Assembly: GCA_903933395.1 (NCBI GenBank)
Contig: CAIZKA010000392.1
Coordinates: 1-28,994 of the forward strand
Direction: 5' to 3'
DNA length: 28,994 bases
Source: an uncultured beta proteobacterium
GTDB taxonomy: Bacteria; Pseudomonadota; Gammaproteobacteria; Burkholderiales; Rhodocyclaceae
Shown: positions 1-7,689 of the stretch, in pieces
Layout: the number at the start of each line of letters is the position of its first letter
Numbering within the stretch: position 1 is the stretch's first letter
Notes under the pieces: model-generated
Seen by the model: only the letters and a program-made list of their open reading frames with translations
Database searches by the model: none
What the model was told of the DNA's origin: nothing
Program-made: the position numbers and the translations under genes

Positions 1-44
1 CCAGTGACGCCCAGTACAACACGTTTGCCCCGAAACTCGTTCAT
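1..44 (-). CDS. coaBC: Phosphopantothenoylcysteine decarboxylase/ligase, N-terminal fragment
   Basis: Only the first 14 codons lie in the window; the gene continues past the left edge. The minus strand from 44 reads MNEFRGKRVVLGVTG, which matches the opening beta-strand and GVTG turn of the flavoprotein (CoaC) half of the bifunctional coenzyme A enzyme. That half decarboxylates 4'-phosphopantothenoylcysteine after the CoaB half makes it. coaBC divergent from radC is a common arrangement in proteobacteria, which supports the call. The fragment is too short to test for catalytic residues. Confidence 0.75.
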   Translation of the reverse strand, partial: MNEFRGKRVVLGVT

Positions 45-52
45 GACATTAA

Positions 53-83
53 AATCCCGCCGATCGGCACTCAAGCGGGGATT
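53..83. promoter_or_regulatory. Imperfect inverted repeat between coaBC and radC
   Basis: AATCCCGC (53-60) faces GCGGGGATT (75-83), a dyad with one extra G, and the interval contains the palindrome CCGATCGG (60-67). It lies in the 46-bp divergent gap, and its right arm supplies the only purine-rich stretch ahead of the radC ATG. It could be an operator or a leader hairpin. No regulator can be named from sequence. Confidence 0.3.
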
Positions 84-90
84 GTAAACC

Positions 91-771
91 ATGGCCATAC
101 GCGATTGGCCCGCAGCAGAACGTCCGCGCGAACGCTTGGCACTGCAAGGTGCGGCGGCTCTGTCAGACGCGGAACTGCTGGCAATCTTTTTGCGGGTCGG
201 AATCCGTGGCAAAAGCGCGGTGGATCTGGCCCGCGAACTGCTGGGCAGCTTCGATGGCGACCTGGCGCGCCTTGCAGCTGCCGGCACGAAGGATCTTGCC
301 CGCCTTTCCGGCATCGGACCGGCGAAAGCCGCCCAACTCGCCGCGACGCTGGAACTGGCACGCCGTGCCCTCGCCGGATCATTGAAAGCGAAGGACACGA
401 TGGCCTCGCCCCAGGCGGTTCGCGACTGGCTGCGCCTGTCGCTGGGCAACCTGCCGCACGAAGTCTTCGTTGCCCTGTGGCTCGATGCCCAGAACCGGCT
501 GATCGCCAGCGAGGAACTGTTTCGCGGGACGCTGACGCAAACCAGCGTTTATCCGCGTGAAGTCGTCAAACGGGCATTGATGCATAACGCCGGCGCAGTA
601 ATACTCGCACACAACCACCCTTCGGGCCTTGCCGAGCCATCACGCGCCGACGAAGTGCTCACTTCGTCGCTAAAACAGGCCCTGGGACTGATCGACGTCA
701 AGCTCCTGGACCATTTCATCGTAACCGGGGGCGCCGAGCCACTGTCCTTCGCCGAACGTGGATTGATATAA
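91..771 (+). CDS. radC: RadC family JAMM/MPN domain protein
   Basis: 226 aa, the usual RadC (UPF0758) length. The N-terminal third carries a helix-hairpin-helix-like segment (about residues 65-85, LSGIGPAKAAQL). The C-terminal half is a JAB1/MPN fold with the full JAMM metal motif: H174-N-H176, S184 and D187. The sequence therefore supports a zinc hydrolase fold. The historical link to DNA repair is disputed and no substrate can be stated; its presence in many genomes points to a DNA-associated role. The gene is divergent from coaBC by 46 bp. The ATG at 91 is the first in frame after the coaBC start and has only a weak GGGGA about 10 bp upstream. Confidence 0.95.
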   Translation: MAIRDWPAAERPRERLALQGAAALSDAELLAIFLRVGIRGKSAVDLARELLGSFDGDLARLAAAGTKDLARLSGIGPAKAAQLAATLELARRALAGSLKAKDTMASPQAVRDWLRLSLGNLPHEVFVALWLDAQNRLIASEELFRGTLTQTSVYPREVVKRALMHNAGAVILAHNHPSGLAEPSRADEVLTSSLKQALGLIDVKLLDHFIVTGGAEPLSFAERGLI

Positions 772-777
772 AAAGGA

Positions 778-807
778 TTGAGTTTTAGGGCAATTGTTTG
801 GTAAACT
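778..807 (+). promoter_or_regulatory. Sigma-70 promoter for rpmB-rpmG
   Basis: TTGAGT (778-783) and TAAACT (802-807) are separated by 18 bp, 7 bp after the radC stop. A clear AGGAG (833-837) precedes the rpmB ATG. Ribosomal protein genes normally have their own strong promoter, and this is the only good match in the gap. Confidence 0.6.
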
Positions 808-843
808 AGCCGGCTTCGCAAAATCAGCATTCAGGAGCACCAC

Positions 844-1080
844 ATGTCTCGCGTATGTCAAGTGACGGGCAAGGCCCCGATGGTAGGGAACAACGTATCC
901 CACGCCAACAACAAGACCAAGCGTCGTTTTCTGCCGAATCTGCACAGCCGCCGCTTCTGGATTGAAAACGAAAACCGCTGGGTCAGCCTGCGCGTGTCCA
1001 ACGCGGGCTTGCGCACCATCGACAAGAAGGGCATTGACGTTGTCCTCGCCGAGCTGCGTGAGCGCGGCGAGCGCGTCTAA
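844..1080 (+). CDS. rpmB: 50S ribosomal protein L28
   Basis: 78 aa, the standard length. It begins MSRVCQVTGKAP and contains the L28 signature stretch of Asn/Lys/Arg-rich residues (HANNKTKRRFLPN), followed by the W-V-S-L-R-V-S core. The protein is part of the large ribosomal subunit. AGGAG lies 6 bp before the ATG. rpmG follows after 14 bp, the near-universal rpmB-rpmG pair, so both are expected from one message starting at the promoter near 778-807 and ending at the hairpin at 1277-1308. Confidence 0.98.
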   Translation: MSRVCQVTGKAPMVGNNVSHANNKTKRRFLPNLHSRRFWIENENRWVSLRVSNAGLRTIDKKGIDVVLAELRERGERV

Positions 1081-1094
1081 CAGGAGAAAGCATC

Positions 1095-1262
1095 ATGGCA
1101 AAGGGCGGACGCGAAAAGATCAAGCTGGAATCCACAGCCGGCACGGGGCACTTCTACACCACGACAAAGAACAAGAAGACCACCCCGGAAAAGCTGGAGT
1201 TCCTGAAGTATGACCCCAAGGCGCGCAAGCATGTCGCCTACAAGGAAGTAAAGCTGAAGTGA
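1095..1262 (+). CDS. rpmG: 50S ribosomal protein L33
   Basis: 55 aa reading MAKGGREKIKLESTAGTG and ending KHVAYKEVKLK, a full-length bacterial L33. It has no cysteine pairs, so it is the zinc-free form. AGGAGAAAG at 1082-1090 gives a good ribosome-binding site. It is the second gene of the rpmB-rpmG operon. A terminator hairpin begins 14 bp after the stop. High lysine content is as expected for an rRNA-binding protein. Confidence 0.97.
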   Translation: MAKGGREKIKLESTAGTGHFYTTTKNKKTTPEKLEFLKYDPKARKHVAYKEVKLK

Positions 1263-1276
1263 TTCAGGCCTTGCTC

Positions 1277-1308
1277 AATAAAAAACCCGCTGCGGCGGGT
1301 TTTTTATT
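1277..1308. terminator. Bidirectional intrinsic terminator between rpmG and the desaturase gene
   Basis: A perfect 14-bp stem (AATAAAAAACCCGC, 1277-1290, with its complement at 1295-1308) encloses the loop TGCG. The stem flanks are an A run on the left and a T run on the right, so it gives a U tract in both directions. It separates rpmG (+) from the convergent desaturase gene (-), which ends at 1326. Confidence 0.93.
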
Positions 1309-1325
1309 GGCTGTTCGCCCTTGCT

Positions 1326-2489
1326 TCAGATCGCGTAGCGCCGCAGGCGCAGGGAAAACTCTTCCAGCTGGCGAATCCCGCTTTGCTCGGCGCGCGCCAC
1401 CCAGTCCTGCAACTGCATCACGAGCTGGTCGTGCGATGCAGCAGAGCGGGCCCACAGCGCTTCCAGGTCGGCGCGCATGGCGTAGCCCCGGGAAAGCCGT
1501 TCGCTGCGCGCAAGCAGCGCCGCGAGGCGCTCCTGCTGCGGCGCCGGCAGGGCTGCGCCGTCTTCGCCCAGCAGGCGCTTCATCATGCGTCCTTCGCGCG
1601 CCTCGATCTTCAACTGGGCAAACTCTTCGGCGGCAAGCTGGCGCAGGCCATTCATATACTTTGCCAGAACGTCATAGCGGTGAGTGACAACTGCCTGCAA
1701 CAATTCGACGTCTATTGTCGGTCGCGCCGCGCCCAGCCGAAGCTTGGGCGCCACCTTCTTCACTCGCGCGAGTCCGAGCTTCTCCAGCGCGCAGATGTAC
1801 ATCCAGCCGATGTCGAACTCGTACCACTTGCTTGAGAGTTTGGCGGAGGTGGCAAACGCGTGGTGGTTGTTATGCAGTTCCTCGCCGCCTATCAGAATGC
1901 CCAGCGGAAAGAAATTGGTGGACGCATCGGCGCAGGCGAAATTCCGATAGCCCCAGAAGTGGCCGATGCCATTCACCACGCCGGCCGCCCAGAAGGGAAT
2001 CCAGACCATCTGCACGCCCCAGATCAAGGCGCCCGGCCAGACGCCGAACAAGGCGACATCGATGCCCAGCATGAGCATGATCCCCAATTTGTATGGCAGG
2101 GCATAAACCTTACGTTCCAGCCAGTCATCTGGTGTGCCGTGACCATAGCGCTCCAGGGTATCGGCATTGCGTGATTCCCTGACATACAGAAACACGCCCG
2201 TCCACAGCACCCGATTGATGCCGAACACCTGCGGGCTGTGCGGATCGGCTGCCGTCTCGCACTTGGCGTGATGCTTGCGGTGAATCGCCGCCCATTCCTT
2301 CGTGACCATGCCGGTCGTCAGCCATAACCAGAAGCGGAAGAAATGACTGGGCAGCGGGCCCAGATCGAGCGCGCGATGGGCCTGATGCCGGTGCAGGAAA
2401 ATGGTGACTCCGGCGATGGTGACGTGGGTCATTACCGCAGTAACAAGCACGTAGCCCCACCAGGGAAGATCAAGAATGCCGGAGTACAT
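1326..2489 (-). CDS. Membrane fatty acid (acyl-CoA delta-9 type) desaturase
   Basis: 387 aa. Three histidine clusters typical of membrane di-iron desaturases are present: H33-R-H-Q-A-H38 (HxxxxH), H70-R-K-H-H74 and H206-N-N-H-H210. The NGIGHFWGYRNF segment near 173-184 is also characteristic. Hydrophobic stretches lie around residues 12-32, 50-62 and 135-175. The enzyme should introduce a cis double bond into an acyl chain using O2 and an electron donor, at the inner membrane. About 130 C-terminal residues are polar and helical and have no assigned role. The ATG at 2489 follows AAAGG. It lies 52 bp downstream of rnr on the same strand, with a hairpin in between, so co-expression with rnr is possible but not proven. 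Confidence 0.92.
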   Translation of the reverse strand: MYSGILDLPWWGYVLVTAVMTHVTIAGVTIFLHRHQAHRALDLGPLPSHFFRFWLWLTTGMVTKEWAAIHRKHHAKCETAADPHSPQVFGINRVLWTGVFLYVRESRNADTLERYGHGTPDDWLERKVYALPYKLGIMLMLGIDVALFGVWPGALIWGVQMVWIPFWAAGVVNGIGHFWGYRNFACADASTNFFPLGILIGGEELHNNHHAFATSAKLSSKWYEFDIGWMYICALEKLGLARVKKVAPKLRLGAARPTIDVELLQAVVTHRYDVLAKYMNGLRQLAAEEFAQLKIEAREGRMMKRLLGEDGAALPAPQQERLAALLARSERLSRGYAMRADLEALWARSAASHDQLVMQLQDWVARAEQSGIRQLEEFSLRLRRYAI

Positions 2490-2514
2490 GAAGATAGCCT
2501 TTCAAGAGTGGGGA

Positions 2515-2537
2515 GAGTCTGCGCGCCTAGCAGACTC
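2515..2537 (-). promoter_or_regulatory. Intercistronic hairpin between rnr and the desaturase gene
   Basis: An 8-bp perfect stem, GAGTCTGC (2515-2522) with GCAGACTC (2530-2537), and a 7-nt loop. It starts 5 nt after the rnr stop. The following minus-strand bases are C-rich with no U tract, so it looks more like a 3'-end stabiliser or weak attenuator than a full terminator. Confidence 0.5.
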
Positions 2538-2541
2538 CATG

Positions 2542-4767
2542 TCAATGTTTTGCCTTGCTGCGCGCTGGTTCGGCATCAGCAAGACGAAAATCGATCTTGT
2601 TCGCCTCCATGTCGACACGGGTCAATTGCACACGTACCCGGTCGGACAAGCGGAAGCGCCTGCCACTGCGCTCGCCGACCATCGCATGCGACTTTTCGTC
2701 GAAATGAAAATAGTCCTGCCCGAGGTCGGAGACATGCACCAGGCCTTCGACAAACACCCCGTCCAGCGCGACGAAGATGCCGAAGGGGACCACCGAGGAA
2801 ATGCTGCCCTCGAAGATTTCGCCGACGCGGTCCTTCATGTAGAAGCACTTGAGCCAGGCCTCGACATCGCGCGTGGCATCGTCGGCCCGCCGCTCGGTCA
2901 TCGAACAGTGCAGGCCGATTTCCTCCCAGTTGCCGGGTTCATATTGCCGTGCCGCCAGCGCCGACTTTATGGCGCGATGCACCAGCAGATCGGGGTAGCG
3001 GCGGATGGGCGAGGTGAAGTGCGTATAGCTCTCGTAGGCCAGGCCGAAATGCCCGACATTGTCCGGGCTGTAGATGGCCTGGCGCAATGATCGCAGCATC
3101 ACGGTCTGCAACAGCTGCCGGTCCGGCCGCTGGCCGATCTTTTCCAGCAGCTTGGCATAGTCCTGCGCCTTGGGCGCATCGCCCCCGCCGAGCTGAAAGC
3201 CGAAGGTACCGAGAAAATCGCGCAGCTTGACCAGGCGTTCCGGCGTGGGTCCTTCATGCACGCGATACAGCGACGGATGGTCGCGTTCGCGCAGAAACTC
3301 CGAGGCGCAGACATTGGCCGCCAGCATGCATTCCTCGATCAGCTTGTGCGCCTCGTTGCGCTCGTAGGGCTCGATGCGTTCAATCTTGCCGTGGTCATCG
3401 AAGATCATGCGCGTTTCGGTGGTTTCAAAATCGATGGCGCCACGCTTGACGCGCTCCTTCGCCAGTTGCCGGTACAGCGTGTCCAGCGCTTCCAGGTGCG
3501 GCAACAGCGCCCCCAGTCGCTTGCGGGTCGGTCCGTCCTTGTCATACAGGGCAGCGGCAACTTCCGTGTAGGTCAGGCGCGCATGCGAAAACATCACTGC
3601 CGGATAAAAGCGATAGCGGCTGATCGCGCCGGTGGCGTTGATCGCCATGTCGCACACCATGCACAACCGTTCCACCTGCGGATTGAGCGAGCACAGGCCA
3701 TTCGAAATTTTTTCCGGCAGCATCGGAATCACGCGCCGCGGGAAATACACGGAATTGCCCCGGGCATAGGCGTCAGTATCCAGCGCGCCGCCCGCCGTCA
3801 CATAGTGCGAAACATCGGCGATCGCCACAACCAGGCGAAAGCCCTTGCCCTGGCGTTCGCAGAACACCGCATCGTCGAAGTCCCTTGCCGTCTCGCTGTC
3901 GATGGTCACCAGCGGCAGCTTGGTCACGTCTTCGCGGCCCTTCCAGTCCGACTTGCGCACCACATCGGGCAATTTTTTGGCTTCTGCCAGCGCATCGCTC
4001 GAAAACTCGTAGGGAAGTTCGTGTTTGCGCAGGGCAATCTCGATCTCCATGCCCGGGTCGGCGTAATTGCCCAGAACTTCAACCAGGCGGCCGATCGGTT
4101 GCGAATGCTTGCTCGGCTGCTCGATGAGTTCAATCATCACCACCTGCCCCGACTGCGCCTTGAGCGCCTTCTTCGCACCCTTCTCGGGTGGTGCCAGCAG
4201 GATGTCCTGGCTGATGCGCTTGTTCTCGGCGGCGACGAAACGCACGCCATGCTCCTCGATCACGCGCCCCACCACGAACCGATTGGCGCGCTCCGTGACC
4301 TCGACGATCTTGCCTTCCGGGCGCCCCTTGCGATCGACGCCGATCACCCGGGCGATGACCTTGTCGCCATGCAGCACCTTGTCCATTTCCTTGGCGGATA
4401 GGAACAGGTCGGCACCGCCCTCTTCCGGAACCAGAAAACCGAAGCCATCCGGATGGCCGGCGATACGGCCGCGCACGAGATCTGCCTTGTCCGGAATCAG
4501 CCAGTCACCGCGCCGGTTCTGCATCAGCTGCGCTTCGCGCGCCATGGCTCCCAGCCGGCGCTGGAATGGCTCCAATTCGAAGGGCTGGATATCGAGCAGT
4601 TCAATGAGGCGCCCCAGTTCCAGCGGCGCGCCCTGCACCGCGAGCGTTTGCAGGATGTATTCGCGACTCGGCAGAGGCTGCTCGTACTTGGCCTTTTCGC
4701 GCTCGAACTGCGGATCGGCACGACGGATTTTTGAAAGCTTGCGGGTGTTATGCGTCTTGTTTGACAA
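2542..4767 (-). CDS. rnr: Ribonuclease R (3'-5' exoribonuclease)
   Basis: 741 aa if started at the TTG at 4767. This start is chosen because AAAGGAAAAG (4775-4784 on the minus strand) sits just before it and because extending further upstream would run into the tRNA gene. Order: winged-helix-like N-terminal region (about 35-100), cold-shock-like OB folds (about 95-240), the RNB catalytic domain with the metal-binding aspartates of DSETARDFDD (290-299), and a C-terminal S1 domain (about 640-725, GSISSVVPFGIFVALDGVFVEG cut here for length). It degrades structured RNA and takes part in RNA quality control and cold survival. It is shorter than the 813-aa E. coli enzyme because of a shorter C-terminal basic tail. 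It lies downstream of purA on the same strand, with a divergent tRNA-Leu between. Confidence 0.95.
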   Translation of the reverse strand: MSNKTHNTRKLSKIRRADPQFEREKAKYEQPLPSREYILQTLAVQGAPLELGRLIELLDIQPFELEPFQRRLGAMAREAQLMQNRRGDWLIPDKADLVRGRIAGHPDGFGFLVPEEGGADLFLSAKEMDKVLHGDKVIARVIGVDRKGRPEGKIVEVTERANRFVVGRVIEEHGVRFVAAENKRISQDILLAPPEKGAKKALKAQSGQVVMIELIEQPSKHSQPIGRLVEVLGNYADPGMEIEIALRKHELPYEFSSDALAEAKKLPDVVRKSDWKGREDVTKLPLVTIDSETARDFDDAVFCERQGKGFRLVVAIADVSHYVTAGGALDTDAYARGNSVYFPRRVIPMLPEKISNGLCSLNPQVERLCMVCDMAINATGAISRYRFYPAVMFSHARLTYTEVAAALYDKDGPTRKRLGALLPHLEALDTLYRQLAKERVKRGAIDFETTETRMIFDDHGKIERIEPYERNEAHKLIEECMLAANVCASEFLRERDHPSLYRVHEGPTPERLVKLRDFLGTFGFQLGGGDAPKAQDYAKLLEKIGQRPDRQLLQTVMLRSLRQAIYSPDNVGHFGLAYESYTHFTSPIRRYPDLLVHRAIKSALAARQYEPGNWEEIGLHCSMTERRADDATRDVEAWLKCFYMKDRVGEIFEGSISSVVPFGIFVALDGVFVEGLVHVSDLGQDYFHFDEKSHAMVGERSGRRFRLSDRVRVQLTRVDMEANKIDFRLADAEPARSKAKH

Positions 4768-4788
4768 TCTGCTCTTTTCCTTTAGAAT
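4761..4788 (+). promoter_or_regulatory. Strong sigma-70 promoter for tRNA-Leu, overlapping the rnr start
   Basis: TTGACA (4761-4766) is a perfect -35 box and TAGAAT (4783-4788) a 5/6 match to the -10 box, with a 16-bp spacer. The bases after the -10 (TCGCGCC) form a GC-rich discriminator, typical of stringently controlled stable-RNA promoters. The tRNA begins 21 bp past the -10. The -35 box shares two bases with the rnr TTG start codon on the other strand. Confidence 0.85.
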
Positions 4789-4808
4789 TCGCGCCTCGTT
4801 TCGCGCCT

Positions 4809-4893
<85 letters not shown>

Positions 4894-4921
4894 AGCATGG
4901 TACGCGAAAAAAGAAATGAGC

Positions 4922-4952
4922 AAAGGCCGCCAGGATTTTTCTAGCGGCCTTT
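4922..4952 (+). terminator. Intrinsic terminator of tRNA-Leu
   Basis: Stem AAAGGCCGC (4922-4930) with GCGGCCTTT (4944-4952) and a 13-nt loop, followed by TTCTTTTTA. It lies 28 bp after the tRNA. On the minus strand the hairpin is followed by a looser T-rich stretch, so it may also reduce read-through from purA towards rnr. Confidence 0.85.
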
Positions 4953-4966
4953 TCTTTTTATGTCCC

Positions 4967-4991
4967 GGTCTCGGGATACCGTCCCGGGACC
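4967..4991 (-). promoter_or_regulatory. Stable hairpin just after purA
   Basis: GGTCTCGGGA (4967-4976) faces TCCCGGGACC (4982-4991), a 10-bp stem with one G-U-type mismatch and a 5-nt loop. It begins 10 nt past the purA stop. No U tract follows directly on the minus strand. It may protect the purA 3' end or act together with the hairpin at 4922-4952 in termination. Confidence 0.5.
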
Positions 4992-5001
4992 GCTACTTCC
5001 C

Positions 5002-6312
5002 TTATTCGAAGGGATGCCTCAATACTATTGTTTCCTCGCGATCCGGCCCGGTGGAGATCATGTCCACCGGCACGTCGCAAAGCTGTTCCATGCGCTTGAT
5101 GTAGGCGCGGGCCTCTACCGGCAAACCTTCGAAGGTCTTGACGCCGACGGTGCTGCCCTTCCAGCCGGGCAAGGATTCATAGATCGGTTCACAACTGGCG
5201 AGGTCATCTGCGCCCACCGGCAGGATGTCCGAAACGCCGCCGTTGATGCGATAGCCGGTGCAGATCTTGAGTTCTTCGACACCGTCCAGAACGTCCAGCT
5301 TGGTGATGCACAGGCCCGAGACACCATTGATCTGGATCGCACGCTTCAATGCCGCCGCATCGAACCAGCCGCAGCGCCGCGCGCGTCCGGTGGTGGCGCC
5401 GAATTCATGGCCCTTGGTGGCCATGTGCTTGCCCACCGGGTCCTGTTTGTCCACGGCGTCATACAACTCTGTCGGGAAGGGCCCGCCGCCGACACGCGTC
5501 GTGTAGGCCTTGGTGATGCCCAGGATGTAATGCAGCATGCCCGGTCCGACGCCGGAACCCGCCGCTGCCGCACCGGCAACGCAATTGGACGAGGTGACGA
5601 AAGGGTAGGTGCCGTGATCGATGTCGAGGAGAGTGCCCTGAGCGCCCTCGAACAGCAGATTCGCCCCGCCTTTGTGGGCGTCGTAGAGCGCGCGCGGCAC
5701 ATCGGCGATCATTCTGGTCAGGCGTGGCGCGATGGCCATGGCCCCGTCGTAGACCTGCTGGAAATCGACGGTCGCGGCGCCGTGAAAATTCTTCAGCACG
5801 AAGTTGTGGTACTCGAGAATTTCACCCAGCCGCTCGGCAAAGCGCTTCGGCTTGGTCAGATCCTGCAAGCGCAGCCCGCGACGCGCCACCTTGTCCTCGT
5901 AGGCCGGCCCGATGCCACGCCCGGTGGTGCCGATCTTGTTGCTGCCGCGCGCGACTTCCCGGGCGACATCCATTGCCTGGTGGTAGGGCAGGATCAACGG
6001 ACAGGCTTCCGAGATCTTCAGCCGTGCCTCGGCATCGATGCCGGCTTCCGCCAGCTCGTCGAGCTCCTTCATCAGCGCTTCGGGCGACAGCACGACGCCG
6101 TTGCCGATGTAACAGGTGACACCGGCACGCAGGATGCCGGACGGTACCAGGTGCAACACTGTCTTCTTGCCGCCGATGACCAACGTATGGCCGGCGTTGT
6201 GACCGCCCTGAAAGCGCACTACGCCCTGCGAGTGATCCGTCAGCCAATCGACGATCTTGCCCTTGCCCTCGTCGCCCCATTGGGTGCCGACGACCACGAC
6301 ATTCTTTGCCAT
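5002..6312 (-). CDS. purA: Adenylosuccinate synthetase
   Basis: 436 aa, the usual PurA length. It begins MAKNVVVVGTQWGDEGKGK: the GDEGKGK loop (13-19) binds the GTP phosphates and contains the catalytic D14, and H42 in GGHNAGHT is the second catalytic residue. It joins IMP and aspartate with GTP, the first committed step to AMP, in the cytoplasm. The start is 1 bp after the hisZ stop, with AAGGAAG inside the hisZ end as ribosome-binding site, so translation is probably coupled. The hflX-hflK-hflC-purA neighbourhood is also found in E. coli, where nsrR separates purA from rnr; here a tRNA gene does. Confidence 0.98.
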   Translation of the reverse strand: MAKNVVVVGTQWGDEGKGKIVDWLTDHSQGVVRFQGGHNAGHTLVIGGKKTVLHLVPSGILRAGVTCYIGNGVVLSPEALMKELDELAEAGIDAEARLKISEACPLILPYHQAMDVAREVARGSNKIGTTGRGIGPAYEDKVARRGLRLQDLTKPKRFAERLGEILEYHNFVLKNFHGAATVDFQQVYDGAMAIAPRLTRMIADVPRALYDAHKGGANLLFEGAQGTLLDIDHGTYPFVTSSNCVAGAAAAGSGVGPGMLHYILGITKAYTTRVGGGPFPTELYDAVDKQDPVGKHMATKGHEFGATTGRARRCGWFDAAALKRAIQINGVSGLCITKLDVLDGVEELKICTGYRINGGVSDILPVGADDLASCEPIYESLPGWKGSTVGVKTFEGLPVEARAYIKRMEQLCDVPVDMISTGPDREETIVLRHPFE

Positions 6313-6313
6313 T

Positions 6314-7477
6314 TCAGTCTTCCTTCAGGGATTCAATGATCCAGTTGTCGCCGTTGCGCACCAGAATCCGGTCGCAGCCGGCTTCGCGCCATGTGCCCGC
6401 GTGCCCCGGCAGGGCTAAAACCACGCGCTCGCCCTGCGCGCGCAGGCGCAAGGCCTCGGCGTGCAGCGCATCATCCTCGGGCCAGGGAGCGAGAATCGCC
6501 CCCCGCGGCTCGCGATTCGGCGCCAAACGCGCCAGTTCCCGCAAGTCCATGGAAAAACCGGTGGCCGGTCGGGCACGACCGTAGGTCCGCCCGAAATCAT
6601 CGTAGCGACCACCAAGGGCCACGGCGCCCGGATTGCCGGCGCAATAGACGGCAAGGGCTACGCCGCTGTGATAGTGGTATCCGCGCAAGTCGGCCAGGTC
6701 GAAGCTGAGCGGCAAATCGGTAAGCGCTTCAGCAAGGCGCTGCAGGTCGGACAGCGCGGCCGCGATTTCGGGCAATGCCGGCAAGACCTGGGCTGCACGC
6801 GCCAGCACCCGTCTGTCGCCATACAACTCGGGCAGCGCCAGCAGTGCCGAGCGAACGGGATCGGCCACGCCGCTGACCAGTTCGCGCACGGTCGGCACGT
6901 CCTTGCCCTGCAAGGCGCCAAACAGTTCCTCCTCGGCCTCGACCGCCAGACCGGCTTTCCTGGCAAGCGCGCGAAAAACCGCCACGTGTCCAAGGTCGAA
7001 GCGGGATGCCTTGATGTCACACCGAATCAGGGCGGCTGCCAGCAGACGGATCATCTCGATATCGGCTTCCAGCCCGGCATGGCCGTAAAGTTCGGCGCCG
7101 ATCTGCAGGGGCTCGCGTGTGGCATTGAAACCGGCCGGAAGAGTATGCAAGGCACTGCCGCAGTAGCACAGCCTCGTGACACCCTTTCGATTCAGCAGAT
7201 GAGCGTCGATGCGCGCGACCTGCGGCGTGATGTCGGCACGCAGGCCCATGCTGCGGCCGGAGAGTTGGTCGACCAGCTTGAACGTGCGCAAATCGAGATC
7301 GTGGCCGCTGCCGGTGAGCAGGGATTCAACGTATTCAAGCAGGGGGGGGATGACAAACTCGTAGCCGTTGCGGGCGAACTCGTCGAGCAGGCTGCGCCGC
7401 AGCAGCTCGATGCAAGCCGCATCACGCGGCAGCACGTCTTCAATCGCTTCAGGCAGAAGCCAGCGCGGGTTTGCCAT
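6314..7477 (-). CDS. hisZ: ATP phosphoribosyltransferase regulatory subunit
   Basis: 387 aa, a class II histidyl-tRNA-synthetase-like fold beginning MANPRWLLPEAIEDVLP and containing the paralogue's LRADITPQVARI block. It has no anticodon-binding domain, unlike the true HisS at 14600-15907. HisZ forms a complex with the short HisG catalytic subunit and makes it active and histidine-sensitive in the first step of histidine synthesis. hisG is not in this window. The ATG at 7477 is preferred; a TTG at 7486 is in frame and overlaps the stop of the upstream gene (TTGA). Neither has a clear ribosome-binding site, so coupling to the upstream gene is likely. Confidence 0.93.
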   Translation of the reverse strand: MANPRWLLPEAIEDVLPRDAACIELLRRSLLDEFARNGYEFVIPPLLEYVESLLTGSGHDLDLRTFKLVDQLSGRSMGLRADITPQVARIDAHLLNRKGVTRLCYCGSALHTLPAGFNATREPLQIGAELYGHAGLEADIEMIRLLAAALIRCDIKASRFDLGHVAVFRALARKAGLAVEAEEELFGALQGKDVPTVRELVSGVADPVRSALLALPELYGDRRVLARAAQVLPALPEIAAALSDLQRLAEALTDLPLSFDLADLRGYHYHSGVALAVYCAGNPGAVALGGRYDDFGRTYGRARPATGFSMDLRELARLAPNREPRGAILAPWPEDDALHAEALRLRAQGERVVLALPGHAGTWREAGCDRILVRNGDNWIIESLKED

Positions 7478-7482
7478 GTCAG

Positions 7483-7668
7483 TCAACGAAAAATCGTAAG
7501 CAGGACGACGCCAATCAGCATCGAAGACAGGCCGATGAAGCGAATCTGCCCGTCGCTGAGTTCCGTCACGCGGCGAAAGGTCTCCCGCCAGATGCGCGGT
7601 GCAAGAAAGGGCAGGAGGCCTTCGATCACCAGCATCAGGGCGAAAGCCAGCAGCAGAAGGTTGAGCAT
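7483..7668 (-). CDS. yjeT: Small inner-membrane protein, DUF2065 (YjeT-like)
   Basis: 61 aa with two hydrophobic helices (about residues 2-22 and 42-59) joined by a basic loop (RIWRETFRRV). This matches the DUF2065 family, which sits next to hflC and purA in E. coli (yjeT). Its function is unknown. Position in the hflKC-hisZ-purA operon suggests co-expression with the membrane protease regulators. It starts 21 bp after hflC and runs within 5 bp of the hisZ ATG. The call rests on size, topology and position. Confidence 0.85.
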   Translation of the reverse strand: MLNLLLLAFALMLVIEGLLPFLAPRIWRETFRRVTELSDGQIRFIGLSSMLIGVVLLTIFR

Positions 7669-7689
7669 TGCAAACCGGACCGATCCTGA

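Noticed and set aside
3256..4401. 381-codon open frame opposite rnr
   Set aside because: Shadow of rnr, with no start context or family resemblance.
4960..6339. 459-codon open frame on the plus strand across purA
   Set aside because: It lies antisense to a complete, clearly recognisable PurA and resembles no family; long antisense frames are expected in GC-rich DNA.
6314..7477. Second copy of histidyl-tRNA synthetase
   Set aside because: It lacks the anticodon-binding domain and the HisS-specific motifs and matches HisZ; the true hisS is at 14600-15907.
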